Source: JADLBR01 sp964651705 (lineage in GTDB: Bacteria; Verrucomicrobiota; Verrucomicrobiia; JADLBR01). From it: 64,000 nt of DNA. The DNA lies in contig CAZYWZ010000018.1 of NCBI GenBank assembly GCA_964651705.1, positions 1-64,000 on the forward strand, written 5' to 3'. The translations under genes and the position numbers were made by a program. The notes below the pieces were generated by a model. The model was not told the origin of the DNA. It saw nothing but the letters and a program-made list of their open reading frames with translations, and searched no databases. The number at the start of each line of letters is the position of its first letter. The stretch's first letter is position 1. This document shows, piece by piece, positions 25,134-32,758 of the stretch.

Positions 25134-26718
25134 GTTTCGCCACGGCCTTTCCCGCCGTCTGTTGTAAGCCGATCTCTTCCGCGGCGCCCGCGGCGGCATT
25201 GCGGATGGCCCAGACGATATCGCCCTCGGCCACCTGGCGCAGCGCGGGGAGCGATTTCGCCGACGACAGGAATGCCAGTCCCGCCACGGCGCCATAGCGC
25301 ACGTCGCGCGGCGCGGCGGGATCGGTCGCCAGCGCCTCGAGGGCCGCGCGCGAACCCTCGCCGCCGAGGCGGCCAAGCGCCATGCAGAGGAAACCCTTCC
25401 ACCGGACGCCCTGGCTCATCTCCCGGTGCTTGCCGGAAACCTGCTGGACCTCGTCGACGAAGGGATAGGGCTCCCGGATCACGGCGAGAATTTCGGGCAC
25501 GGTCTCCTCGGCCTTGAGCGCGCCCAGGCATTCCGCGGCATAGATGCGGGCGATGAAGGCGGGATGCCGGAGCAGCGCCCGCAGCCGCGGCACGAATGCC
25601 CTGTCCCGTATGATGTGGGGCAGCGCGGCCAGCGGGTCGGCCTCCGTGCGCCCGTCGTTCCGCCAGAATCCGGCCTTCAGCTCGGGCCGCATCGCCGCGA
25701 GCACCCCGCGCCAGCTCTCCGGGGTCTCCTCGTCCTTGCGCGTGCCCTCGGCCTCCTTGAGCACCAGGTCCACGACCCTCTGCGATTCGCCGCTGCGGAG
25801 GATGAGGTTGGCGGCGGCGCGCTGCGCGACATGCGGCGGGCGCTGCAAGTCATCGGTGTCGCTCCGGTAGATCGCGAACCCGAAGGAGCGGATCATCATC
25901 GGGATGTGCGCGGCGCAATTCGTCGACCCGAGGCGGTCGAGATTCACCGTCGCGTCCACCCGCCGCGAGCCGAACTTCGCCAGCGAGCGCCGCAGCGCGG
26001 CCTCCGCCTCGGCGCCTCCGATCTGCCCCAGCGCCCAGGCGGTATCCGGGAAACTGGCCGCCAGCGATGCAAGGAATGGAACGCACTTCGCGGTCCCGAT
26101 CCGCTCCAGGGCGCGCGCCGCCTGCCGCAGCTCTTCGCCGTTGAACTTGGGCGGTCCCCCCGCGCGCGCGAGGAGCCGATCCTCGGCCCGCGGGCTCCCG
26201 ATGAACCGCAGCGCCATCAGCGCCCGCCACCTCGCGGCGGGATCGTTGCCCCCGATGGCGGCGAGCAGCCGGTCTTCCTTGGCGTCCCACCCGTCGGCCG
26301 CGAGCCACGCGCCCCACGCCCCGGGCTTGTCCTCGGGAAAGGCCTCGCCCGTCATCCGCTCCAGCGCGAGCCGCGCCAGGCGACGCTCCTCGCGCGCCCC
26401 CTTCTCCGCCACGGCAGCCAGCGCCTCGACGCCGCGCCGCATCCCGCAGTGCCCGAGCGCCTCGATCGCCGCCAGCCGCACGTCGGCATCCGGATCCCCC
26501 ACCAGGGAAACCAGCGCCCCTTCCCCGGCATGGTGCCGCATCAGCCCGAAGCCCTGCGCCGCCTCGATCCGAAATCCCGCCAACGGGCCCTTCGCCAGCG
26601 ACCGAAAACGCGCCACCTCCTCGTCGAAAACGGGGCGCACCTCCTCGGCCGACGCGCCATCCCGCGAGCACGCCATCGCCGCACAGGCAACGGCCACCGC
26701 TGTCATCCGGACCGACAT
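25126..26718 (-). CDS. Exported HEAT-repeat protein
   Basis: A 530-residue protein starting at the ATG at 26718. Its N-terminal signal has a possible lipobox-like cysteine (TAVAVACAAMACSRDG). The body is built of HEAT/PBS-lyase-type helical repeats (DADVRLAAIEALGHCGM, ARWRALMALRFIGSPRAED, RQAARALERIGTAKCVP, ARIYAAECLGALKAEETV, RYGAVAGLAFLSSAKSLP). Such repeats are scaffolds for protein binding. It is co-translated with the following HEAT/haem protein through an 8-nt overlap, so the two probably act together in the periplasm. No enzymatic motif is visible. Confidence 0.8.
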   Translation of the reverse strand: MSVRMTAVAVACAAMACSRDGASAEEVRPVFDEEVARFRSLAKGPLAGFRIEAAQGFGLMRHHAGEGALVSLVGDPDADVRLAAIEALGHCGMRRGVEALAAVAEKGAREERRLARLALERMTGEAFPEDKPGAWGAWLAADGWDAKEDRLLAAIGGNDPAARWRALMALRFIGSPRAEDRLLARAGGPPKFNGEELRQAARALERIGTAKCVPFLASLAASFPDTAWALGQIGGAEAEAALRRSLAKFGSRRVDATVNLDRLGSTNCAAHIPMMIRSFGFAIYRSDTDDLQRPPHVAQRAAANLILRSGESQRVVDLVLKEAEGTRKDEETPESWRGVLAAMRPELKAGFWRNDGRTEADPLAALPHIIRDRAFVPRLRALLRHPAFIARIYAAECLGALKAEETVPEILAVIREPYPFVDEVQQVSGKHREMSQGVRWKGFLCMALGRLGGEGSRAALEALATDPAAPRDVRYGAVAGLAFLSSAKSLPALRQVAEGDIVWAIRNAAAGAAEEIGLQQTAGKAVAKHD

Positions 26719-26885
26719 CGGCGGGGATCCTACCGCCCGAGGCCCCGGTGCGAAGCCAAAAGGCGGCCGCATGGCTATCGATGCGGGACCCTCGGCCCAC
26801 GTCGCGCTCCCGCAATCGAGACTTCCATCGCCGCCAGAGAGGGACCTATGCTGCAGGTTTCCTCGACACCAAAGGAGATCGCCTC

Positions 26886-28391
26886 ATGAAGCCCTGTATC
26901 CTGCCATCGATCGCCCTGTTTGGCATGCTGTCGCTCTCGGGCGCCGCCGCAGCACCCAACATCGTGTTCCTGCTGACCGACGACCAGGGCTATGGCGATG
27001 TCTCGGCGCACGGCAATCCCGTGCTGCAGACGCCGCACATGGACCGCCTGCACCGGGAGGCTGTCCGCCTGACGGACTTCCACGTGAGCCCGACGTGCGC
27101 GCCGACCCGCAGCGCGCTGCTGACGGGGAGGCATGAGTTCAAGAATGGCATCACCCACACGATCCTCGAGCGCGAGCGCCTCGCGCCCGGCGCGGTCACG
27201 CTGGCGCAGGTCCTGAAGGCCGGGGGCTACGCCACCGGCATCTTCGGCAAATGGCACCTCGGCGACGAGGCCGAGCACCGCCCGGATCGCCGCGGCTTCG
27301 ACGAAATGTTCATCCATGGCGGCGGCGGCATCGGGCAGACCTTTCCCGGCTCCTGCGGCGACGCGCCCGGCAATACCTACTTCGACCCCGCGATCCTCCA
27401 CAACGGCACGTTCGTGAAAACGAAGGGCTTCTGCACCGACGTGTTTTACGCGCGGGCCATCGCGTGGATGGACGCGCAGCGCAAGGCCGGCAAGCGTTTC
27501 TTCGCGTACATCCCGACCAATGCGCCGCACGCGCCGTACACCGCGCGCCCCGAGGATGCGGCGCTCTTCGCCGGCAAGGTCCCCGACGATCAGGTGGCGC
27601 ACTTCTTCGGCATGATCCACAACATCGATGAGAACATCGGGCGACTGTTGGACAAGCTGGACGAATGGGGCATCGCGAAGGACACCCTGGTCATTTTCAT
27701 GAATGACAATGGCGGGACCGCCGGGGTCAAGGTCTACAACGCGGGGATGCGCGGCAACAAGGGCACCGCCTGGCTCGGCGGCACCCGCGCCTGCTCCTTC
27801 TGGCGCTGGCCGGGCACCCTCCAACCCGCCGACCTGCCCGCGCTGGCGGCCCACATCGACTTCTTCCCCACCATCGCCGAGATCGCCGGGGTGACATTGG
27901 ACGATGCCGCGGCCCGGCAGGTCGAGGGCCGCAGCCTCCTGCCCCTGTTGAAAGATCCTTCCGCCCCCTGGCCCGGCCGCACGCTGTTCACCCACCTCGG
28001 GAGGTGGCCCAAGGGGACCGACCCCGAGGAGTGGAAGTACAAGACCTGCTCGGTGCGCCGCCCCCGCTGGCACCTCGTCTCGGCCGCGGGCGCGCGCGAG
28101 CCGAAGTGGGAGCTGTTCGATGTCGCGGCCGATCCCGGCGAGCAGACCGATGTCGCATCGGCCAATCCCGAGGTGGTCAAGGACATGGCCGCCGCGTTCG
28201 ATGCCTGGTGGGCCGAGGTCAGGCCCATGATGGTCAACGAGGGCGCCACCGGCCCCAGGATCAATCCCTTCAAGGAACTGTACTGGAAACAATTCGGCGG
28301 CGGACCCAGCCCCGAGGACCTCGAGAAGATGGACCCGAATCGGCCCTTTGGGCCCATGCCCAAGAAGAAGGGGAAGAAGCAAAAGCAGTAG
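26886..28391 (+). CDS. Secreted arylsulfatase-type sulfatase
   Basis: Sulfate ester hydrolase, exported. The 501-residue protein has an excellent AAGGAG Shine-Dalgarno 9 nt before the ATG and a signal peptide of about 22 residues. The metal site is NIVFLLTDDQGYGD (Asp32, Asp33). The formylglycine cysteine is Cys71 in C-A-P-T-R followed by SALLTGR. GIFGKWHLGD, NAPHAPY and FMNDNGGTAG are further family motifs. It ends in a lysine-rich tail (KKKGKKQKQ), and its TAG stop forms part of a GTAG repeat foot. It is closer to arylsulfatase A-like enzymes than the first sulfatase. Substrate unknown. Confidence 0.94.
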   Translation: MKPCILPSIALFGMLSLSGAAAAPNIVFLLTDDQGYGDVSAHGNPVLQTPHMDRLHREAVRLTDFHVSPTCAPTRSALLTGRHEFKNGITHTILERERLAPGAVTLAQVLKAGGYATGIFGKWHLGDEAEHRPDRRGFDEMFIHGGGGIGQTFPGSCGDAPGNTYFDPAILHNGTFVKTKGFCTDVFYARAIAWMDAQRKAGKRFFAYIPTNAPHAPYTARPEDAALFAGKVPDDQVAHFFGMIHNIDENIGRLLDKLDEWGIAKDTLVIFMNDNGGTAGVKVYNAGMRGNKGTAWLGGTRACSFWRWPGTLQPADLPALAAHIDFFPTIAEIAGVTLDDAAARQVEGRSLLPLLKDPSAPWPGRTLFTHLGRWPKGTDPEEWKYKTCSVRRPRWHLVSAAGAREPKWELFDVAADPGEQTDVASANPEVVKDMAAAFDAWWAEVRPMMVNEGATGPRINPFKELYWKQFGGGPSPEDLEKMDPNRPFGPMPKKKGKKQKQ

Positions 28392-28411
28392 CCCATCTCG
28401 TGACAGTTGGG
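28388..28411. repeat. Degenerate REP hairpin, type F3, at a stop codon
   Basis: GTAG (28388-28391) precedes CCCATCTC/CAGTTGGG with loop GTGA. This is a decayed form of the type F hairpin at 36.3 and 41.7 kb. The TAG of the foot is the sulfatase stop codon. Confidence 0.6.
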
Positions 28412-28441
28412 CCCGAGCGGCGGGTCAGGAGGCGGCCCGAT

Positions 28442-28609
28442 TTTGGACTGCGGTGGCACAGCGCAGCGGCGACACCGCTTTGGCTCCCGGCGGAGCCGGA
28501 ACCCGCGCCCCAGGGCCAACGCCCGCGCTCCTATCTCCAGAGTCGATCAGGCTGCCCGTTCCAAAGCGGTGTCGCCACCTCTGGCGGGGTTCTGCCACCG
28601 CATTCCAAA
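28442..28609. repeat. Long intergenic palindrome, family B copy 3
   Basis: The left arm is TTTGGACTGCGGTGGCACAG with GGCGACACCGCTTTGG. The right arm is CCAAAGCGGTGTCGCC with TTCTGCCACCGCATTCCAAA. The interior CTCCCGGCGGAGCCGG and CCAGGGCCAACGCCCGCG match copy 1 closely. It lies in the gap 28392-28723, which holds no gene. Confidence 0.75.
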
Positions 28610-28612
28610 GGG

Positions 28613-28640
28613 CCCGTCATCCGCGGTTTGAAGTTTCAGG
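28613..28640 (+). promoter_or_regulatory. Repeated upstream motif (CCGCGGTTTGAAGTTTCAGG), copy 3
   Basis: Three nt after family B copy 3 and about 85 nt before the ATG of the Gfo/Idh/MocA gene, on the same strand. Confidence 0.4.
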
Positions 28641-28723
28641 TCGTGCCCGCGCTTGAATCGCCCGCCCGGCTCGCGTAGCCTGGTGGGGTCATCGGCGTGA
28701 TCCCAACCGAAAGGAATAACCCC

Positions 28724-30085
28724 ATGGACACCCTCTCCCGCCGCGCCTTCCTCAGGCATTCGTCCCAGGCCGCCGCGCTCGCCGCGCTCGGGGGCCTCGC
28801 GCGCCCCGCGGCGCGCGCGCAGTCGCCGGACTCCCCCAACGAGCGCCCCAATGTCGCGCTGATCGGTTGCGGTGGCCGTGGCCGCTTCATCATCCGCGTG
28901 ATGGTCGAGGAGGGCAAGGCCAACTGCGTCGCCCTCTGCGACCTCAGCGACAAGCGATTGGAACAATGTTGGAAATTCCTCTCCGAGGCGCAGCCCGCGC
29001 AGCCGCGCCTGGAGAAGGAATTCCGGAAGGTCCTGGATGCCAAGGACGTCGACGCGGTGATCATCGCGACCCCCGACCGGTGGCACGCGCCGCTGACGGT
29101 CATGGCCTGTCAGGCGGGCAAGGACGTCTATGTCGAAAAGCCGCACTCCCACAACATCTGGGAGAGCGGCAAGATGGTCGAGGCCGCGAAGAAGTACAAC
29201 CGGATCGTTCAGGTCGGCACCCAGAACCGCTCCAAGGAATACAACCTCGCCGCGCGCGAGTACCTCCGCAGCGGGAAGCTGGGGAAAATCGGGCTGGTCA
29301 AGGTCTTCAACCTGAAATCGGGCAACGCCTTCAAGCTCGGCGAACCCGGCACGCAGCCGGAGGGCTTCGATTGGGACCGGTGGCTCGGGCCGGCGCCGTT
29401 CCGCCCCTACCACGAGAAGATCCCGTTCCACGGCGGCTGGCACCAGTACTGGGATTTCTGCGGCGGGGACATGTGCGACGACGGCATCCACCAGACCGAC
29501 CTCGCGCTCATGCTCATGGGCGACCCCGGTCTCCCCAAGAGCGTGCGGTCCGTCGGCGGCCGATTCGTCCACCGCGGCGACGACTCCGAGGTGCCCGACG
29601 TCCAGGTCGCCAACTGGGAGTTCGATGCCTTCGTCATGACCTTCGAGCTCTCCGGCTACCCGAAATACATGGTCAAGAGCAGCGACGCCCTCCGCCGGAA
29701 GACGCTGGTCCCCGACTGGACTCAGAATTCCACCCGCATCGAGATCTATGGCTCCGAGCAGCTCATGATCGTCGGCCGCCACGGCGGCGGCTTCGTCGTC
29801 GAGGAATCGGGCTCCCGCATCGTCGAGAAAATGCTCGGCGAGGCCGGCGACTTCGAGCACTACAAGAATTTCCTCGACTGCCTCAAGAGCCGGAAGCAGC
29901 CCAACGCCGACATCTCGATCGCCCACGCCAGCAACGTCATCGCCCACATGGGGAACATCGCCCACCGCCTCGGCAATACCGCCATGCGCTACGACGCCGC
30001 CACCGGCCGCTTCGATAACGACAAGGCCAACGCCATGATCCGGCCCGAGTACCGCAAGGGTTACGAGATCCCGGACAAGGTGTGA
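28724..30085 (+). CDS. Tat-exported Gfo/Idh/MocA-family oxidoreductase
   Basis: NAD(P)-dependent sugar or inositol dehydrogenase-like protein of 453 residues. AAGGA stands 10 nt before the ATG at 28724. The N terminus has a twin-arginine signal (SRRAFLRHSS, then a hydrophobic Ala/Leu stretch). The Rossmann motif NVALIGCGGRGR follows at about residues 42-53. The EKPHSHN motif with the family lysine in VEKPHS and the C-terminal beta-sheet domain (DMCDDGIHQTDLALMLMGD) are clear. Tat export implies folding with bound cofactor before secretion, a pattern common in PVC bacteria. Substrate unknown. Confidence 0.9.
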   Translation: MDTLSRRAFLRHSSQAAALAALGGLARPAARAQSPDSPNERPNVALIGCGGRGRFIIRVMVEEGKANCVALCDLSDKRLEQCWKFLSEAQPAQPRLEKEFRKVLDAKDVDAVIIATPDRWHAPLTVMACQAGKDVYVEKPHSHNIWESGKMVEAAKKYNRIVQVGTQNRSKEYNLAAREYLRSGKLGKIGLVKVFNLKSGNAFKLGEPGTQPEGFDWDRWLGPAPFRPYHEKIPFHGGWHQYWDFCGGDMCDDGIHQTDLALMLMGDPGLPKSVRSVGGRFVHRGDDSEVPDVQVANWEFDAFVMTFELSGYPKYMVKSSDALRRKTLVPDWTQNSTRIEIYGSEQLMIVGRHGGGFVVEESGSRIVEKMLGEAGDFEHYKNFLDCLKSRKQPNADISIAHASNVIAHMGNIAHRLGNTAMRYDAATGRFDNDKANAMIRPEYRKGYEIPDKV

Positions 30086-30103
30086 CCGGTTTGGACGGGG
30101 AGA

Positions 30104-30138
30104 GGGAAACGCTGATCCGCGCTAATCGGCGCTGATCT
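30104..30138. repeat. GCTGATC/GCTAATC dispersed repeat, copy 1
   Basis: GGGAAACGCTGATCCGCGC followed by TAATCGGCGCTGATCT. It is related to the inverted pair at 30416-30514. A periodic CGCT(A/G)ATC pattern is evident. Confidence 0.5.
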
Positions 30139-30207
30139 GACCGCGCGTCCTGTGATCGATTCCCTTCGGCCGCGTTCCGATCCGCCGATGCCAGAAATCA
30201 CACGCCT

Positions 30208-30233
30208 GTAGGGCGCGAAATCCCTTTCGCGCC
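30208..30233. repeat. Solitary REP hairpin, type A3
   Basis: GTAG (30208-30211) plus GGCGCGAAA/TTTCGCGCC with loop TCCC, identical to the left half of BIME A2. It is followed by a remnant of the A spacer (CGACCGGCAGGACC), but the second hairpin is missing. Confidence 0.75.
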
Positions 30234-30270
30234 AGGGGCGACCGGCAGGACCATCAGCTAGGAAAAAAAG

Positions 30271-30374
30271 GGGGTCAGCCCTTGACAATTGACAAATCGA
30301 ATCCCGCAAGGCTCTGGACAGCTTTGACGAGCGGAGCGCGCGCACCATCACGTCAAATGTCAAGGGCTGACCCC
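30271..30374. repeat. Inverted-repeat (MITE-like) element
   Basis: Terminal arms GGGGTCAGCCCTTGACA (30271-30287) and its exact complement (30358-30374) enclose about 70 nt. The pairing continues imperfectly inward (ATTGACA against CGTCAAA). The interior encodes nothing recognisable. It could be a non-autonomous transposable element. Confidence 0.55.
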
Positions 30375-30415
30375 GTTTCCCCCGTTCAAGGTGTGAGCGC
30401 GGCGCCGAAGGAGAG

Positions 30416-30514
30416 GGGAACGCTAATCTTCGCTAATCGACGCTGATCTTAAGTGGCTTCGGAGATTTTGGATTCTATAACTATCAGCGAAGATTAGCGG
30501 GGATCAGCGTTCCC
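30416..30514. repeat. GCTGATC/GCTAATC repeat, inverted pair
   Basis: GGGAACGCTAATCTTCGC (from 30416) and its approximate complement ending GATCAGCGTTCCC (30514) flank 31 nt of unrelated AT-richer sequence. Together with the elements at 30104, 30208 and 30271 it fills the gap 30086-30531, where no gene is visible. Confidence 0.55.
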
Positions 30515-30531
30515 GAATCCCGTCGGCCCGG

Positions 30532-31410
30532 CTACGCCGTCTTCCTCCCGAATCCTTCCTCGCCGTGGCGCAGGCGGAATTGGGCGGGGGGTTCGCCCGT
30601 GGTGGCCTTGAAGACGCGGCTGAAGTGGTGGCGGTTGGGGAATCCGGTGCGTTCGGCGATGGCGTCGATGGATTCGGCGGTCTCGAGGAGCAGGTGGGCG
30701 GCCTCGCGGACGCGGATCTCGGTGATGTAACGGGCGGGGGATTTCCCGCAGGCGCGGCGGAAAGCGGCGGTGAAGCCGCGCACGCTCATGGCGGCCTCGC
30801 GCGCGAGGGCCGCGATCGCGAGCGGTGACCCGTATTCGGTCTCGATGTGGCGGAGCGCGCGGCGGACGCCGTCGGGGATGACGCCCCCGGCCCAGCGGAT
30901 CTCGGGCCTTGCGAGGACGAGGTGCAGGAGGGCCAGGCCAGCGAAGTAGGCGCCATCGCGGTGCGGGTGGCGGCGGTCGATCAGGCCCCCGATGGCGCGC
31001 AGGAGGCACATCTCGGTGGGGCCCGGCTTGAGGAGCACCGGCACGCGCATGGCGGCGGCGAGGCGCCGGGCCACGCTGAAGGCGAGCCAGAGGTTCGGCA
31101 CCGCCACCCGGCCCTCGCAGTGGAAGAGGCATCGCTCCGGGATGAGCATGATGTGCTTGGGCGTGATCGGCACCTCCCGGTCCGGGAAGATGACCCGGTG
31201 CCCCGGGCGGAAATTATAATACAGCCGCCAGAAGGGGCTGAAGACGTTCGGGAAGACCCACCAGTCATTGCGGGGCAGGAATCCCACCTCGTGCAGCACG
31301 ACTCCCGAGTGATCTGGCGCGATGCCGAGGGGGTAGAACTCCATCCCGACGCCGGAGAACGGGGTCCCGTACGCCCCGCGATTTCGCTTCCTCAATGTCG
31401 AAACAGACAC
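30532..31410 (-). CDS. AraC-family transcriptional regulator
   Basis: DNA-binding regulator, probably of sugar utilisation. The 292-residue protein has an N-terminal cupin-like sensor half (residues about 20-140) and a C-terminal double helix-turn-helix (about 185-285). Signature motifs are LAREAAMSVRGFTAAFRRACGKSPARY and the second helix AERTGFPNRHHFSRVFKATTGEPPAQFR. The GTG at 31410 is taken as start with AGGT 9 nt before it; the ATG at 31344 is an alternative. It is divergent from the fucosidase gene 220 nt away, which is its most likely target. Confidence 0.9.
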   Translation of the reverse strand: MSVSTLRKRNRGAYGTPFSGVGMEFYPLGIAPDHSGVVLHEVGFLPRNDWWVFPNVFSPFWRLYYNFRPGHRVIFPDREVPITPKHIMLIPERCLFHCEGRVAVPNLWLAFSVARRLAAAMRVPVLLKPGPTEMCLLRAIGGLIDRRHPHRDGAYFAGLALLHLVLARPEIRWAGGVIPDGVRRALRHIETEYGSPLAIAALAREAAMSVRGFTAAFRRACGKSPARYITEIRVREAAHLLLETAESIDAIAERTGFPNRHHFSRVFKATTGEPPAQFRLRHGEEGFGRKTA

Positions 31411-31544
31411 AACAACTACCTAATCAGATATAGACGCGGTTGGCAACTGGGTGGTAAGGGTGGGCGGGTGGAGGATCTGCCATGTCAGATATGCCGATCG
31501 GCAACCCGCGTGGCCCGGATAGCGTCCGCCGGGGTCGTTCGGGG

Positions 31545-31580
31545 AAATCCAAAGCGGCGCTCCATCGCCGCACTCCAAAG
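31545..31580. repeat. Family B half-element
   Basis: AATCCAAAGCGGCGCTCCA followed by TCGCCGCACTCCAAAG is the right half of a family B palindrome, between the AraC and fucosidase starts. Confidence 0.5.
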
Positions 31581-31630
31581 CGTTGCGCGCGAAATGCCTC
31601 ACATCGGATGCGCCTTGAAGGAGAGATAGG

Positions 31631-32758
31631 ATGAACCGACGCGGCTTCATGATATCCATGGGAGGCGGTGCCGTCGCCGCCAGCCTCGGGTGTTCTCGCC
31701 CTGGCGCGCTGGCCATCCCGCCTCACCTCAAGGGCCGCGAGGAGCTGTTCGCGAAGGACCCTCGGGCCGCGGCGCTGGCCTGGTTCCGCGAGGCGAGGTT
31801 TGGCCTGTTCATTCACTATGGGCTGTATTCGTTGCTTGGGAAGGGGGAGTGGGTGCAATTCCACGAGCGGATCCCGATCGCCGAGTACGCGAAATTGAAG
31901 GAGCGTTTCACCGCGGAGAAGTTCGACGCGCGGGCCATCGCGGCGATGGCCGAAGGGGCGGGGATGCGATACGTGACGCTGGTCTGCAAGCACTGCGACA
32001 GCTTCTGCCTGTGGGATACGAGGGCCTCCGACTTCAACAGCGTCAACTCGCCCGCGAAGCGCGACCTCGTCGCCGAGATGGCCGCCGCCTGCCGAGAGCG
32101 GGGGCTGGGGTTCTTCGCCTTCTACGAGCACGGCTTCGATTGGCGGCATCCCCATGGCCCCGCGCCCTGGGACTGGAGCGTGAAATCGGTGCGACCCGCC
32201 TATGATCCCCCCGATCCGTTCTATGCGTCGAGGGACGAGTATGATTTCAGCAAGTACGTCCGATACGCGGATGCGGGCGTCGGCGAATTGTGCTCGAACT
32301 ACGGGCCCATCGCGGGGGTGTGGCTCGATGGCATCGCGGTGCCGCTGAGCGGCGACAAGGGGCGCTTCCGGGTTCCGGAGCTGTACGCCAAGATCCGAGA
32401 GCTGCAGCCCCACGCGCTGATCTGCTACAAATCGGGCCTGTATCCCGAATTGGAGGACTTCATGGCGCCGGAGAAGCCCCAGATCGAGGCGGCGATGCGG
32501 AATCGCGCCGGCAAGCCGATGGAGATCTGCCTCACGATGCAGAAGCGCGGCCCGAAGACCCCGAAGGGTGCGCTGTGGGGTTGGCTCGACGGGGCCGAGC
32601 ACGTCACCGCCGACGAGGTCATGGCCATGCTCGAGGATGCGGCATCCAAGCAGGCCAACCTGTTGCTGAACGTGGGGCCCCTGCCCGATGGCTCGATCCA
32701 CCCCGAGGACGTCGCCACGCTCAAGGAGGTGGGGCGGAGGTTGAAGGCCGCGGGATGA
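31631..32758 (+). CDS. GH29 alpha-L-fucosidase
   Basis: Removes alpha-L-fucose from glycans with a retaining mechanism. The 375-residue protein follows an AAGGAGAGATAGG ribosome site. The N terminus RRGFMISMGGGAVAA is Tat-like, with a cysteine at residue 21 that could be lipidated. GH29 hallmarks are WFREARFGLFIHYGLYS, the CKHCDSFCLWDT site (usually K-H-H-D-G-F), SDFNSVNSP, the nucleophile Asp233 in GVWLDGI and LLLNVGPLPDG. It is short for GH29 and lacks a clear C-terminal beta-sandwich. Its stop overlaps the next ATG (ATGA), so the two are coupled. AraC regulation is inferred from divergence. Confidence 0.9.
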   Translation: MNRRGFMISMGGGAVAASLGCSRPGALAIPPHLKGREELFAKDPRAAALAWFREARFGLFIHYGLYSLLGKGEWVQFHERIPIAEYAKLKERFTAEKFDARAIAAMAEGAGMRYVTLVCKHCDSFCLWDTRASDFNSVNSPAKRDLVAEMAAACRERGLGFFAFYEHGFDWRHPHGPAPWDWSVKSVRPAYDPPDPFYASRDEYDFSKYVRYADAGVGELCSNYGPIAGVWLDGIAVPLSGDKGRFRVPELYAKIRELQPHALICYKSGLYPELEDFMAPEKPQIEAAMRNRAGKPMEICLTMQKRGPKTPKGALWGWLDGAEHVTADEVMAMLEDAASKQANLLLNVGPLPDGSIHPEDVATLKEVGRRLKAAG

